From Topomyia yanbarensis (lineage: Eukaryota > Arthropoda > Insecta > Diptera > Culicidae): a DNA stretch of 64,000 bases. Position 1 is the first letter of the stretch; the number at the start of each line of letters is the position of its first letter. Below are positions 33,218 to 44,579 of the stretch, piece after piece. Under the pieces are notes generated by a model. The model did no database searches and was not told the origin of the DNA. It was given only the letters and a program-made list of their open reading frames with translations. Location: positions 5,856,501 through 5,920,500 of the forward strand of contig NC_080671.1 of assembly GCF_030247195.1 (NCBI RefSeq). Reading direction: 5' to 3'. The translations under genes were made by a program, and so were the position numbers.

Positions 33218-33389
33218 AGCGGCCCTTACACGTTCGATATTTTTGTATACCAGTATTGACGATATTGTTACAATATTTCAGTCCCGTTTGAAATCCACAT
33301 CGTCAATACAACTTTTATCCATTACACGTACAATACTTTTGTCAATAATCTCTAGTATTGACAAAAATATTGAACGTGTAAGGGCCGCT
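33218..33389. mobile_element. MITE with ~40-bp terminal inverted repeats
   Basis: AGCGGCCCTTACACGTTC at the left end is repeated in reverse complement at the right end. The inverted match continues through ATATTTTTGT and AGTATTGAC with one substitution and a small indel. AAA occurs just outside both ends and may be the target duplication. It is 172 bp and non-coding. Confidence 0.85.
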
Positions 33390-34000
33390 AAAGGCTTTGG
33401 AAATGAATTACTGCTGCGTTAATATTCTAGACACATAGGCATTTGTTCTTTGGATTCGCTTATATCAATCGAGGTGCTGTTCACTGGCACAATAAGAAGT
33501 AGTCCTAATGCTATTGCTCTACCGACTTAAATGATTTAAAGCGGACTAACCCAATCCCCCTAATAAAGATTCAAATCATCATTTTTGGCTTACTTAAGCT
33601 AATTTGCCGTGTCAAATAAACATGGTAAATAAAAAAGAGAACAAATAAAATCCAAGGGCATGCTTTGATCAGAAAGATTTGACAGTTTTGGTCATTTCCC
33701 CACTCCAGCCTCACTAACGACTTGGTCCTCAAAAAACAAAATAATAATTATTAACATCTCATCACTCATCTTATGAAACCATTAACTAAGGACGAAAAAA
33801 TCATAAAACCTTAGTACCACTTCGATTCCTGCTTAAATCCAAAAAAAAACAATCAATCCTAGCCTTTCTCGAACGTAACATGGACCGCAATTCCAGCAGA
33901 AAACCGACCTTCGCTTCCAAAAACAAACCGCTTTACGGTCCTCTACTGCGTGACTATGAGCTCCAGCATACCCTTACAGCCGATAGTTGAATGGAGCCCG
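33390..34000. other. AT-rich DNA, no gene
   Basis: No coding family, repeat or RNA gene was recognised here. Confidence 0.5.
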
Positions 34001-35160
34001 GTGTGGTGGGAGCTGTGTTGTGTTTTATTCGTTTTATTCGTTTTGTTCGTTTTTTTTAGCAAACCTCTTCCCAAATCCTCAAACCGCTACGCGGCCGCTT
34101 CTGCTTCTGCTTCTGCTTCGCTTTCCACCCGATCCGGTTTTTCCCGAACGAAGTAGGCGGATGGGCGGTTGCTTTTTGTGTCGACTGATGTGCTGAGCTG
34201 GTTGCCATACACTCTGCCTGCACAAAACCAAAGCAAAGGCCACCCACTCCCACCCACTGCCCCGTGCTGCTCTGCTGGCCGGGAGCGAGAAAGTGTGCGA
34301 ACGAATGAACGGGTGCGCGGTAGGTGAGGAGAAGTTGTGGCGATGGTGTGTTGGGGAGGGGGGTGCAGCTCGAGCGGAGGGAAAATAAAGCATGCTTTTC
34401 TCGTTTCCAAACACAAAAAGGATGCTGTATGTGCTGGATGGATGAAGCATACGGTGCAGAGCTTGCTGTGTGCTCTGCTCCGCTTTACTCTGCGCTGGGT
34501 GGCTTCGGTGGAACTGAATGTGTGTAGAGTACAGTGTAGTATTATAGTAGAGAGAGGTTCATTGTGTTGTGTTGTGCTGGTATATATGGGGTCTTTTCTG
34601 TTCTGTCTTCTTCTCGTGTCTCGCAGAATGGTTCCGTGGATCGTAGGCTAGGGGCAGCGAGTCGAGTAAGACTATACAATCATACACAACGGTAGCACTG
34701 TAGCATGAATACACATCCTATTCCTGTTCCTCGATGGTTGTTCCTCGGTCGGTCGGTGAGGATCGTGGTGGACGAGTATAGCGCAGCACCAGTCAGTATC
34801 CCGTTCGTTCGTTCGTTCGTTCACCGGTTCGTTCGGAGCATTTATTTTCATTACAATTCAATACAACGGAAAACAGAGCGCAGAACCGGAGCCGTAGAAT
34901 GGCTCTGTGTTGTGTTGTGCTGAATACGAAGAAGGAGCTTCGTTTTCGTGTCCTGGATGCGATGTTTCGGCGGTACAAGTGGGAGGAAGCTGGGTGGTCC
35001 AGTGGGTGGTAATGTGCTTTTCAATAGAGCCAGATCCACTGGGATGGGACTTAGAATAGACCGAGCGAGAAAAAAAGAGAGAGGGAGGACGAGAACAAAA
35101 TCAATATTTTTCCTTTATTCAGTTCAGTTGTTTTGTATTCAGTTGGTTTTTTTCTATGAA
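34000..35160. other. GC-richer block, possible host promoter/first exon
   Basis: This is the largest GC-balanced block without a transposon signature. It includes Ser/Arg-coding simple repeats (TTCTGC tandem at 34100-34116, GTTCG tandem at 34803-34822). TCAGT (34795) resembles an arthropod initiator, and a small frame begins ATGGCTCTG at about 34899 and ends at about 35013. Purine-rich sequence follows. The combination could be a promoter plus a first exon of a host gene on the plus strand, but I recognise no protein and no splice partner. Confidence 0.25.
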
Positions 35161-36520
35161 AAGCGTGTACAATGACGCTGATGATGATGTCGTTAGGATG
35201 TCGCGTCGAAACAGATTCCCATCAGCAGGGTTGAAAATTTATGGCTCTAACTTAATCGCTGACAGGATATTTTTGGGGCTTTGATCTTTTGTTCGCAGAC
35301 AGTTGCTAGACAATGGAATGTTTATTGTAGCGTAAAGAGGGCCGACCGAGGCGGGGAGTGAGAGCTCCCAGAACGAAAGGCATCTATTTTGAAGCAAGGC
35401 GAGACGACATTAAATATTCATTGCAAGGTTTTTGGTTAGAATGGGAACCTTTCCAAGTAACTGCTGTTTTGTAAAACTATTGATTTTCTTGGCTTCACGC
35501 TCGTGAGGATGCTAGAGATGGAGAAGATGTTGTTACTCAAGCATGTGGGGAGCTGTTTTAGGGCGTGGTTGTTATTCTGCTCTGTACACAATTGCATAGT
35601 TTCTTACTGGTCTCACCGCTGTATAGTGCAGCTGTTCCCGAGGCTTTGGCCCTGAGAATGAGACAACGCGTTGGAAACTGCAGTGGTTTGAGGAGGTAGT
35701 TGTTCTTCGCTTCGTGGTAGTGGTTTTTAGATGCTCCTTGCCCCACTCTCGTTTTGTGGTATGTTATTGAATCCTTTGAACATTTGTCGTTTATTCAATG
35801 CATGGAAATATAATTCCACAGCAATTTCGTAATTTTCTCACAACGCGCAATTCAATTATCGTACGGTACATAATGCTCTTTTGAAGGTTTCATTGGTAAG
35901 TGAAATTCAAAATGAATTCTAAATGAGGCTTAATACGTTTACAACATATTTTTAAATTTACTAGAATAACAGTAAGTGAAGCATTGTATTACCGAAAAGG
36001 TGGTCTCAGGGAAGTAGCCTCACAGCTGGCTTGGGACTGGTTCAGGGCCCCGCCGCTGCCACTGATAATGTTGCGGTTTGATTTACCATTCAGTGTATCT
36101 TATAGCAAGATATCTCACTTGTATTCATTATTTTATAAACCTCTCAATAAAATTGTGTAAATTAATGCAATTGATTCACATCATCTCACAATGTGATTAT
36201 TAATTGAAGCATACATTGCAGTGTGTACCGAGCTCTCCGTAGAATCGAAGCATGTGTCAGCTCTTTTCTGCATGCCGATAGAACTGCACTTTTGCTTTTG
36301 TTTTATTTGTCTTTTAGCGTCTTAATAATGAGTTAAATTGAATTGTACATACATGGAGAATAACTATAACAAAACAACAGCCAATACAACAGGTAACCGT
36401 TGAATTAAACCGATTTAGTTCCGTGATTTCACTCAAATATCAGCTATGGTCAGAGCAAATTCAACACTGCAAGTCGTTTTTACACTTACAATGTTATTTG
36501 ATCGAATTCGATTACTCTGA
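35160..36520. other. Non-coding sequence
   Basis: I saw no gene or clear repeat in this stretch. Confidence 0.45.
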
Positions 36521-36832
36521 TACTACTGGGAGAATTCTGGCAGACTGTTTCGGATTCTGATAAATCTTACCATACCGATGAAAACCTTATCCGTTTTTCT
36601 ACTCAGGTTTCCGACGGATTCTGGAAGTATCCTTAGCAAAAGAAAGAAGATGAAGATGATATTTTGATGAAAATTAACATTTGCTTCGGATACTGATGAA
36701 TGCTGATTCAAACATCCTGCTCGGGATTCTGAAAGAATTCCGAATTTTGACGCAATCTGTCTCACGATTAAAATACTATCCCCTTCAATGGTATCTAGCT
36801 CATGGAATGCTGCATAGAATTGTTATGGCATC

Positions 36833-37111
36833 TTATAGGGTCTTCAAGCCTTCATTCGCAAGAAGTTTGTTTGTGTTACCCGACTTTCTGTTCATGACAA
36901 TTGTCAAAATTGCAGCTCTGTGAACGCTCCATCGATAATGCTTAAATACCTGCTCTCCAGCTGAGTACAGTGATATCGGCACACGTTGAACGAATTTGGA
37001 GACATCACGATGCAACTTGTACATCTGAAGAGAACGAAGTTGGCCTTGATCAAAACGACGTGTTTTCCATCTGTCATATCTTTTTCCGAAAAAAAAGAAA
37101 TATTGCTGCAA
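36833..37111 (-). other. Unrecognised open frame
   Basis: A 92-codon minus-strand frame, Arg/Lys-rich and preceded by a pyrimidine stretch with TTGCAG that could be a splice acceptor. It is not a family I know. The window 36520-37200 otherwise has several GGATTCTG-like motifs in both orientations. It may be a decayed transposase or simply a chance frame. Confidence 0.2.
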
Positions 37112-37454
37112 TGAAAATGACTTTCAATGGTGATTACCTGGGACATCATTACTGCTCATATTTTTATATGTTGATTGAACTAAATACACCTTAGTACCTT
37201 ATACCCCAAAACCACACTTCATTTCCTTCCCCACTAACAAAATTTTACATTCATAATACCACAGATAACAGACGTTTAGGCTAGAACAAAATTTCTTCAA
37301 AAACCTGTGTAAACTTTCAAATTGATATACGTTGGAAATCCGTGTTTCACTATTGCCATCTGCGCAACTGTTTGCCAGGGCCGTCTTAAGACGACACGGG
37401 GCCCCTGGGCACTATTGAGCTAAGGGGCCCCAATAATTGAAAGGGTGTAAACAG

Positions 37455-38338
37455 TAGGGTGCGACAAAAATTAGATTCCTGCTCCGAGCAACTTTATAGG
37501 TACCATTTGGGTCCTAGATCAACTGTGCAAATTCTTAACTTGATCCCTGAAACTATATTTTTGCGCCCACTGAGTTTACATGGGATTTTGTATGAGAAAA
37601 TTAACTTTCACAAAATAATTCCTCCAGGAGTCGCCCATTGCCTCCTAAAAATAAATTGTTACGTGGATTTTATTGGAAATACAACAAAGAAACAAAGTCT
37701 CGAAGCCAACGATACGATATGATGCTTGAAAAAAAAGTTATTAAGCATCAGAAACTGATTGATACTCTGACGTTTGATAAAGTATTAATTTTTTCTAGCA
37801 ACCACTGCTGCTGGTTGTCCAATTAAATGCAATTTTTTTGATCACCGCTTAATGTGTCTATTTCAATTATCTAAACTGTTTGGCCACTTCCCAAGAGTTT
37901 TGAGAGATAAACTGAGGCTTATTTTGTACATAATAAGAGACACTTAAAATTTTTGTATATAATTCGACCTTCAGCAGCAATGATGCTATAAAAATTGAGA
38001 TTTTCGTCAATCTTCAGGGCGTCAATAGGTTTTTGCTTAATAACTTGTTCCACAAGTATCAGATCGTTTCGCGGTCCTTGAGACTTTGTTTCCTTGGCAA
38101 ATTTCCTGCCTATAGATCTATTTACTTTTAGGTGGTAACGAACGGCTCTTGGAAGAATTGTTTTGCGAAAGTCGATTTCCCCATATGAAATCCCATATAA
38201 ACTTTAAACTGTGGGCGCAAAAATATAGTTTCACCGTTTGAGCATAAAATTTGCTGATTTGTTCTGGGACCTAAATGGAACCCAGAAAGTTACTCGGAGC
38301 AAAATTTAATTTTTTTTATATAACCGTGTCTCACTCTA
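37455..38338. mobile_element. Nested 884-bp TIR element with 8-bp duplication
   Basis: The ends read TAGGGTGCGAC and GTCTCACTCTA. The inverted similarity extends for ~180 bp (37455-37630 against 38155-38338), including GCTCCGAG, ACTATATTTTTGCGCCCAC and AAAATAATTCCTCCA-like blocks. GTAAACAG is duplicated at 37447-37454 and 38339-38346. It carries no transposase. The 8-bp duplication suggests an hAT-like mechanism, although the TAG ends differ from CAG. Confidence 0.85.
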
Positions 38339-39204
38339 GTAAACAGCTGCAGAGTAGGATGATCAAAAAATGATTCCCAGCATTACATAATTATTTCTAC
38401 TCCATGTCACCCTGAGACTCTTTTCTAAATTTGTGCCAAATCAGTCAACCGTGTTGAAAATGTTTTAAAAAATAAAGCGGGACTCAAAATGTATTGAGAA
38501 CAAAGAGTATTGCAGGTTTTCACAACCAGGTGCCGTTGCTGATGTCCAAATCACTAAAAGCGGTGGTGTGAGTTCGATCTCAGGTGACGTATAGTGTAAT
38601 GGACTCACCAACGACGCAATTGTCTTCCTAGACGATGTAATCTGACTTTCATAGTTGTAAGACGTTCTTTGAAGATTAAAAGTGCCTCAATCAAGAAGGA
38701 GCGATGTTGGAGCATGGTCTGTTAAACGTCCATTAAACCAAAAACGAAGCGCACTGCTGTTCATGATTTTTGGAATACTTGGTGTAGTTTGCACATGTTC
38801 ATTTACATTGTTTCGTTTAGTGTTGATCTTGATAGCTTCTTGATGCTCTTGATATGATGAATAGAAACAGAGTCGACTACCGGCTTTGGAAAAATGCACA
38901 TTTTTTTTCTTTTAATCGAATATTGTGAATTTACTTACAGGTGGTTGAATTCGGGAACCTTTTAAATCAATCTAAGCGCGCGAATCGCCTTGAAATTCAT
39001 TCATTTTATTCTCATTACTTTCAGCCGGAATAGAAATTACGGTTCTTTAAAATATTATTTATTCATTGTACGAATTGTTGGTGAAGTTGCTTTTTGTTAT
39101 ATATTCCGACAGACGTGTTGTGCATTCATTTATTGTGACCGGTTCGGGGAGGCGTAGCATTTAAAGTAATAATAATAGTATCCCTACTCAACTAATTGGT
39201 GTTT

Positions 39205-39275
39205 TGAAGACTGCTCTGGTGGTTGAGCGACAAGCCGGAATGTGGGTCTGGGTTCATCCCCAGTACAACCCGTTG
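39205..39275 (+). repeat. SINE-like pol III head
   Basis: TGGTGGTTGAGCG (39218-39230) resembles an A box and GGGTTCATCCCC (39250-39261) a B box, about 30 bp apart. The surrounding sequence does not complete a tRNA, so it may be a SINE head. A second B-box-like GAGTTCGATCTCA occurs at about 38571. Confidence 0.4.
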
Positions 39276-39431
39276 AGATCCTTTGATTTGAAAATTCTCT
39301 GGCTACATCTTCCTACGTGGGAGAAGTAAAGCCGACCGGTGTGATATCTAGGGTTCAGTTAGTAGAATCGCTTCCCAGTGCGAAGAGGGACCGATGGAAA
39401 AGAAATGTGAGTATTAACATTAGTTAGTTAG

Positions 39432-39574
39432 TTTTTAGCGTTTTGGATTCTCCTCGTCAGTAACTAGCACCATCTTGGTGCCAGTTAGATGATTAATCTT
39501 AGATGCTAAAACCATCTCACTGGCACCAACATTATGCTAGTTACTGATGAGGAGAATCCCAAACGTTAAAAAAT
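39432..39574. mobile_element. Palindromic MITE
   Basis: Two ~60-bp arms are inverted with few mismatches. The left one runs TTTTTAGCGTTTTGGATTCT to GGTGCCAGTTAGATG, and the right one is its reverse complement ending AACGTTAAAAAATAAC. The centre is ~20 bp. The 58006-58087 palindrome shares the CAGTAACT and TGCCAGTTAGATGAT parts and is probably the same family. Confidence 0.8.
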
Positions 39575-41376
39575 AACTTTAAGTTAGGTATTGTTCCGTT
39601 CGTACAAAACAATTCGGATCTACAAAAAATACTTTTTTCTGCGTCCCAACATTTTCACTATTCAATGCCAGAGGTATTCAATACTTTAACTTCGTTCGTT
39701 TAAAATTGCGTTCAAAACGAAACATAAAAATACTCGAATCTATCAATATCATCTGTATAATTCGTTTCAATGCTTTCGTCATTTGTCCATAAATTGAGGC
39801 TTTGAATATAGCAAGGAAAAACTGAATTTTGAAAATCAAATTATTCCAATAGCACAAGAATGTTCTACTTGTGTGAAACATACTTTAAGGACACACCACA
39901 ATACTCGAATATTTTTAAAAATATTGACGCTAATAAATGTCCAAGATTCTACAAATATCCTCAAATGCACTTACATTGACAGTGACACATTTAGTCAAAT
40001 CTAGGAGAAAGGTAGGTTTGATACATGTAGATACTTTCACAAGGGCATTTTAAACTTCTTTTTTGGGATTTCATGAACGTTTGTATTCAAAATGGATTAA
40101 ATGGTTGTGATAGGATGGAGTATACTGCAAAAACAACATTATTGGTTCTGTGCCAGTCTAAGACTGATTGAACAGAGGGAAACATGCCAAATCCGCCCAA
40201 AAAGTGTTGATTCTTCGTAAGACCTCGAGAAGTCTCTTTTGGACGCTTCCATGTGGATTTTTTCGTTGACAGACTCAGATGTAACGAAGAAATATAATTA
40301 ATATTTTGCCACATCCACAGATCGCTTGCCAAACAAGATTTTATGGTTGGTTGGCTAACGTCCGGAGCCTTCCAAACTTTTTATAGAGGGTGTACCAAAC
40401 GTTTCATTACTGTTGTTGAAAATAAATTGAAACTTGAATCGAAATGTTGGATTTACGCTTGAATTGGCTCAATAGGCATGCAGTGCCTCGTTTCCTGCTG
40501 CTCTGATGCTTTTCAAACATCTTGTTCACCTGGAATACAGTACAATGTGCGATTCCGAGTTGCTACTGATCTATTATTACCCACATATTAAAAAGTAATG
40601 AACAATTGAGTGCGACTTTTCTTTGAAATATAGTCTACAGAAGGATTTTATATTCATCTTAAGTGCGGGGCCCTTAAAATCCCGGGGCCCCTGGCCCTGG
40701 CCCAGTGTGCCCATGCGTAAAGACGGTACTGCTGTTTGCCATACGTGTTTGACAGCTGCACTCTAACTGCATTGCATTGATCACTGCGCCATCTACAAAC
40801 GTTTGCCAAACGTGCTTCAGAAGTCTGATTTATTCGGAATCTCAGTAACGGGTATTTACACACGATTCAAATCGAGCCCAAACGTCTGTTATCTGTGATA
40901 ATACCAATGGAGGTTGCGTGGGTTCCTCTATCCTCTTAAGTAGGTATTCAACTAATATTTCCTTCCCTCTACCGATCGTAAAAACTTGCCCAGGTGTGTA
41001 GCGATCTATAGTATTGTATAACAATATTTCACTGTATCAACCACCAATAATGAGTGCGGTTGTTTTTTTTTCATACGTTTATTTGACACGGCATTTGCAA
41101 AAGCTTTTTACGCCAGTTTCTTTTTTTACATAACACGTTACAAAAATCCTTAAGACTAATTTTAACTATACTAGTAATTTGTCTAAAACTAACACTGAAA
41201 TCACTTTATTGTTTGCTTTTTTCCTTACATTGTTGTATTTCATAATGGTCTAGTATTTTCGGGTGTATTTATTTACTTTTTTTCTGTTATTGTCTAAATT
41301 TAAAAACTGAATATTCTAGGACACTTTAATTGGTGAATGATTAACCTTGGATGAGAGTATGAGGAGATGAATTTAA

Positions 41377-42474
41377 TTAAATTTTTACAGACGCTGTTTT
41401 TAGAAAATGATAGATAAATTCCATGTATAGACGATCGCGATACGCCAGGATGTCTCTAACAGGAACATGGATTGGTCTTCCTCGGACTTGTAAAGAATCT
41501 ACTAATTGTGATCTGGCTTCACGATATTCAGTGCAGGACCAAACAACATGCTCAATGTCGTGGTAACCCTCTCCACAAGCACAATGATTACCCTCAGCGA
41601 GCCCAATACGGCGGAGATGCGCATCTAAAGTATAATGATTGGACATGAGCCTTGACATCACACGGATGAAGTCCCGACTTACATCCAATCCTTTGAACCA
41701 TGCCTTCGTTGATACTTTAGGGATAATTGAGTGTAGCCATCGTCCCAGATCTCCATTGTCCCAAGATGTTTGCCAACTAGCAAGTGTCCTCTGTCGAGAA
41801 GCGCTATAAAATTCATTGTAAGCGATAGGTCTTTCATATATTTCACCATCTAGTGCACCAAACTTGGCTAAATTATCAGTTTTCTCATTGCCCGCAATAG
41901 AGCAATGGGCAGGGAGCCGCACAAGGGTAAATTTATAACATTTTCTTGTTAGGTTACTCAGAGATTCTCGTATCTTCCCCAAAAAGAATGGATCGTGATT
42001 ATCCATCCTCTTTGAGCGTAGAGCTGCAATTGTGCTGAGACTATCAGTGAGGATAAAGTAATGGTTCGGGGGTAAAGTATTAATTATTTGCAAACTATAG
42101 TGAACTGCTGCTAGTTCCGCTATATAAACAGAGGCGGGTTCTGCAAGTTTGAGAGAAATTGAAAAATTATTGTTGAAAATACCGAAACCAGTGGCCTCAC
42201 TGATTCGTGACCCATCAGTGTAAAACATTTTAAGGCAGTCTATGTGTTGATATTTACTTGTGAATATTTTAGGGATCTCCCGCGAGCGTAGATGATCCGG
42301 AATTCCACGAATCTCTGCTTGCATGGACGTGTCGAAGAATAAAGTGGATTCAGGAGTATCTAGTATATTGGCGTATGTGGGAACATACCTAGCAGGCGTT
42401 ATTTCTTGTGACCTGTGGTTGAAGTACACTGTCATGAATCTGGTTTGGGGTTGAAGCTCGACAAGTCTTTTCAA
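41377..42474 (-). pseudogene. I-clade ORF2 RNase H and C-terminal zinc domain
   Basis: The 365-codon frame is open throughout. RNase H residues are in place: Asp in FYTDGSRI, Glu in YIAELAAVHYSL, Asp in ILTDSLSTIAAL and Asp in EKTDNLAKFG, after the LPAHCSIAGNE helix. Beyond it lies a Cys/His cluster (HCACGEGYHDIEHVVWSC), then the C-terminus with a stop. This domain removes RNA from the RNA:DNA hybrid. The N-terminal ~80 residues belong to the RT/RNase H linker. Upstream RT sequence ends abruptly at 42480-42495. Confidence 0.9.
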
Positions 42475-42494
42475 TTACCAGTGGGTTCATAACC

Positions 42495-42815
42495 TCACAT
42501 CGAATAAGTGAATAAATTCAACAAGCGTCTTTTTGCTAGGTCAGGCAGATTCTTCACCGAGTTGAATTTAATTCTGTCTAGTCCCGGAGCATTATTGTTG
42601 CAAGAGAGGAGTCCAATTGAAAATTCCATCATTGTCAAAGCCGAATCTATGAAATCGTTACTTGAGGGAGCATCGCGAATGATTTTCTGCGCAGGAACAG
42701 AATCTGGACAAATTTTCTTGGCAAAATTAAATATCCAACGATTCGAAAAATCTTCGCTTTCATTAGTCACGTTTCGATTCCTCATTCTTCTGGCTGTGTT
42801 CCAAAGAGTACTCAT
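42495..42815 (-). pseudogene. RT start of I-clade ORF2 (truncated)
   Basis: The frame encodes the linker between endonuclease and RT and the first RT landmark (NNAPGLDRIKFNSVKNLPD, the 'PGxDxI' region), then stops at NLFTYSM. The polymerase motifs that should follow, including FADD, are not present anywhere in the element. About 15 bp later the sequence is already in the RNase H linker. Confidence 0.8.
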
Positions 42816-43737
42816 TTATTGTCATTCCAGGATTGCATTTCGTTTGGGCTTGTTCTGCTGCTTCAATAATTAAACCCGCTAGGAATTCATATTCTTTGGT
42901 AGGGGGTAGCTCTTCTGTCGAAGCAAGAGAAATGGAAATTAATGTTTCGTATGTTTTCCAATCAATATTTCGTGTTAGGTCATAAGGAACATTGATTGAA
43001 TTCGTAAGGCCTAATTCACTGTTAATTGAAACAACGATTGGCAAATGATCGCTACCGTGAGGATCAGGTACAACCTTCCACGTGCAATCTAACCGAAGTG
43101 ATGTCGAGCACAGAGATAGATCTAATGCACTTGGACGTGCAGGAGGTCTGGGGATGCGTGTTGTTTCGCCAGTACTTAAAACTGTCATATTAAATTCGTC
43201 ACAAACATTGTATATCAAAGAGGATCGATTATCATTGTAGAGGGAACCCCACAATACTCCGTGCGAGTTGAAGTCTCCCACTATCAGACAGGGAGCAGCC
43301 ATGGATTCCACTACCTCAAAAATTTGACGTTGTCCAATTTGAACTTTGGGTGGTATATATATAGAAGCGATAGACATGTCTTTGCCTTTAATATTCGTTT
43401 GGACTGCTACAGCCTTAATGCCAGCAATCATGGGGATGGTAATTCTATAGAAAGAATAACACTTTTTAATTCCTAGAAGCACTCCTCCATACGGGGTGTC
43501 TCGGTCTAGGCGAATAATGTTGAAATCATTTAAGTTGAAATTAATGTTTGAGGTAAGCCATGTTTCACATAGAGCAAAAGCTTCGCATTTTAAATTATGC
43601 AGTAAAATTTTTAAGGAATCAATTTTTGGTATGATACTTCGGCAATTCCACTGTAAAACAGTGATGGAGTCTTTCACCTTAGGAGTTGAATTAACCATTG
43701 AAAGATATAATTGCTGCAAGGATGGGCCATTGAGCAA
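42763..43737 (-). CDS. I-clade ORF2 endonuclease domain, intact
   Basis: The open frame of 324 codons holds a full apurinic-type endonuclease. It has QWNCRSI (Asn), CETW (Glu), TPYGGVLLGI, GDFNSHGVLWGS (Asp and Asn), SALDLSLCS (Asp) and GSDHLPIVV (Ser-Asp-His). All catalytic positions I can identify are conserved. It overlaps the next RT fragment by a frame change near 42790. The start Met at 43737 lies ~100 bp after the ORF1 stop. Confidence 0.85.
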   Translation of the reverse strand: MLNGPSLQQLYLSMVNSTPKVKDSITVLQWNCRSIIPKIDSLKILLHNLKCEAFALCETWLTSNINFNLNDFNIIRLDRDTPYGGVLLGIKKCYSFYRITIPMIAGIKAVAVQTNIKGKDMSIASIYIPPKVQIGQRQIFEVVESMAAPCLIVGDFNSHGVLWGSLYNDNRSSLIYNVCDEFNMTVLSTGETTRIPRPPARPSALDLSLCSTSLRLDCTWKVVPDPHGSDHLPIVVSINSELGLTNSINVPYDLTRNIDWKTYETLISISLASTEELPPTKEYEFLAGLIIEAAEQAQTKCNPGMTINEYSLEHSQKNEESKRD

Positions 43738-43837
43738 TCAGCTGCTCTAAAAATGTTCTAATTGTTGGGAGGAAAGCTGAAAGTATACTCTTTAGTGGTT
43801 CAGAAATATTGAATGCTTTAAAAATCCAATCAACAAT

Positions 43838-44560
43838 TTAAGAAAATTTCAATAATACTACCCCCGGCTGAGGCTCAGAGGAAGTCGAAAATTTATTATT
43901 TCCAGTAATGGTGTTCTGTTTGGATTGTACGTTCCCAAAACCGGGCGGAATTGATTTCGGTTTTGAATCGGAATTTTTCGGTTTCTGAATTTTCATTGCA
44001 TGTATCCTCTTGATGAGAACCCCCACATTTGCCACACCGTGCCTTATGGGAACAGTAAGCGGCTGTGTGGCCAAGCTGTTTACAATTAAGGCAATTCATT
44101 ACACGAGGGATAAAAAGGCGAACAGGGAGACGAATCTTATCGATAATGACATAGTTGGGCAGCGCAGACCCAGCGAAAATAACTCGAAACGAGTCAGACA
44201 GTCGATAGACTTTTTTATCTCCTTCGTGTGATACTGAATGCAATTGCTTGCATTCAAGTATTTTTACGTCTTTAAGTATGGTGTCTTTGAAACGACCAAC
44301 CCCATGCTTAACTAAGTCATCAATAGTCAAACTCGATTCTGTGATGATCCCATCAATTTCAATTTCCTTTGAAGGAATATACGCTCTATATTCACGCGTA
44401 AAAAGCTCGCAAGAAGCAATTGCATTGGCTTGTTTGAGACTACCAACTACAATGCGTATTTTATCTTTATTAACTTTGACGATCTCTTTTGCATCCGAGA
44501 ATCGTGAAGTCAAATCTTTCTAAATTTCAATGATATTTAGGAATGAAAAATATACCTGTT
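43838..44560 (-). pseudogene. I-clade LINE ORF1 with zinc knuckles
   Basis: From about 44560 the translation aligns with the ORF1 at 3109: LNIIEI, then an in-frame stop (TAG at 44520-44522), then KDLTSRF, DKIRIVVGSLKQAN and HGVGRFKD. The knuckles are CLNCKQLGHTAAYC and CGKCGGSHQEDTC. A frameshift near 44000 moves the matching tail to a second frame (43838-44074), ending at 43838. The nonsense codon and frameshift disable it, although the endonuclease frame downstream is open. Confidence 0.85.
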
Positions 44561-44579
44561 ATCTGCTATCTCTTAGGTG

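Larger units (their letters stand above)
37376..40731. mobile_element. 3.36-kb non-autonomous hAT element
   Basis: The element starts CAGGGCCGTCTT and ends AAGACGGTACTG, so the tips are inverted with two mismatches and an indel. The 8-bp CTGTTTGC is duplicated exactly at 37368-37375 and 40732-40739. Subterminal GGGGCCCCTGG-type sequence occurs at both ends (37395-37410 and 40676-40700). No transposase is recognisable inside. The body holds a nested TIR element (37455-38338), a SINE-like segment (39205-39270) and a palindromic MITE (39432-39574). Exact 8-bp duplication and CAG ends define it as hAT-type. Confidence 0.85.

Noticed and set aside
34079..34450. Ser/Arg-rich protein on the minus strand
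   Set aside because: It is produced by the TTCTGC simple repeat and balanced composition, with no domain.
36833..37194. Exon of a host gene with TTGCAG acceptor
   Set aside because: No protein family recognised and frames are open on both strands; kept only as an unrecognised frame with low confidence.
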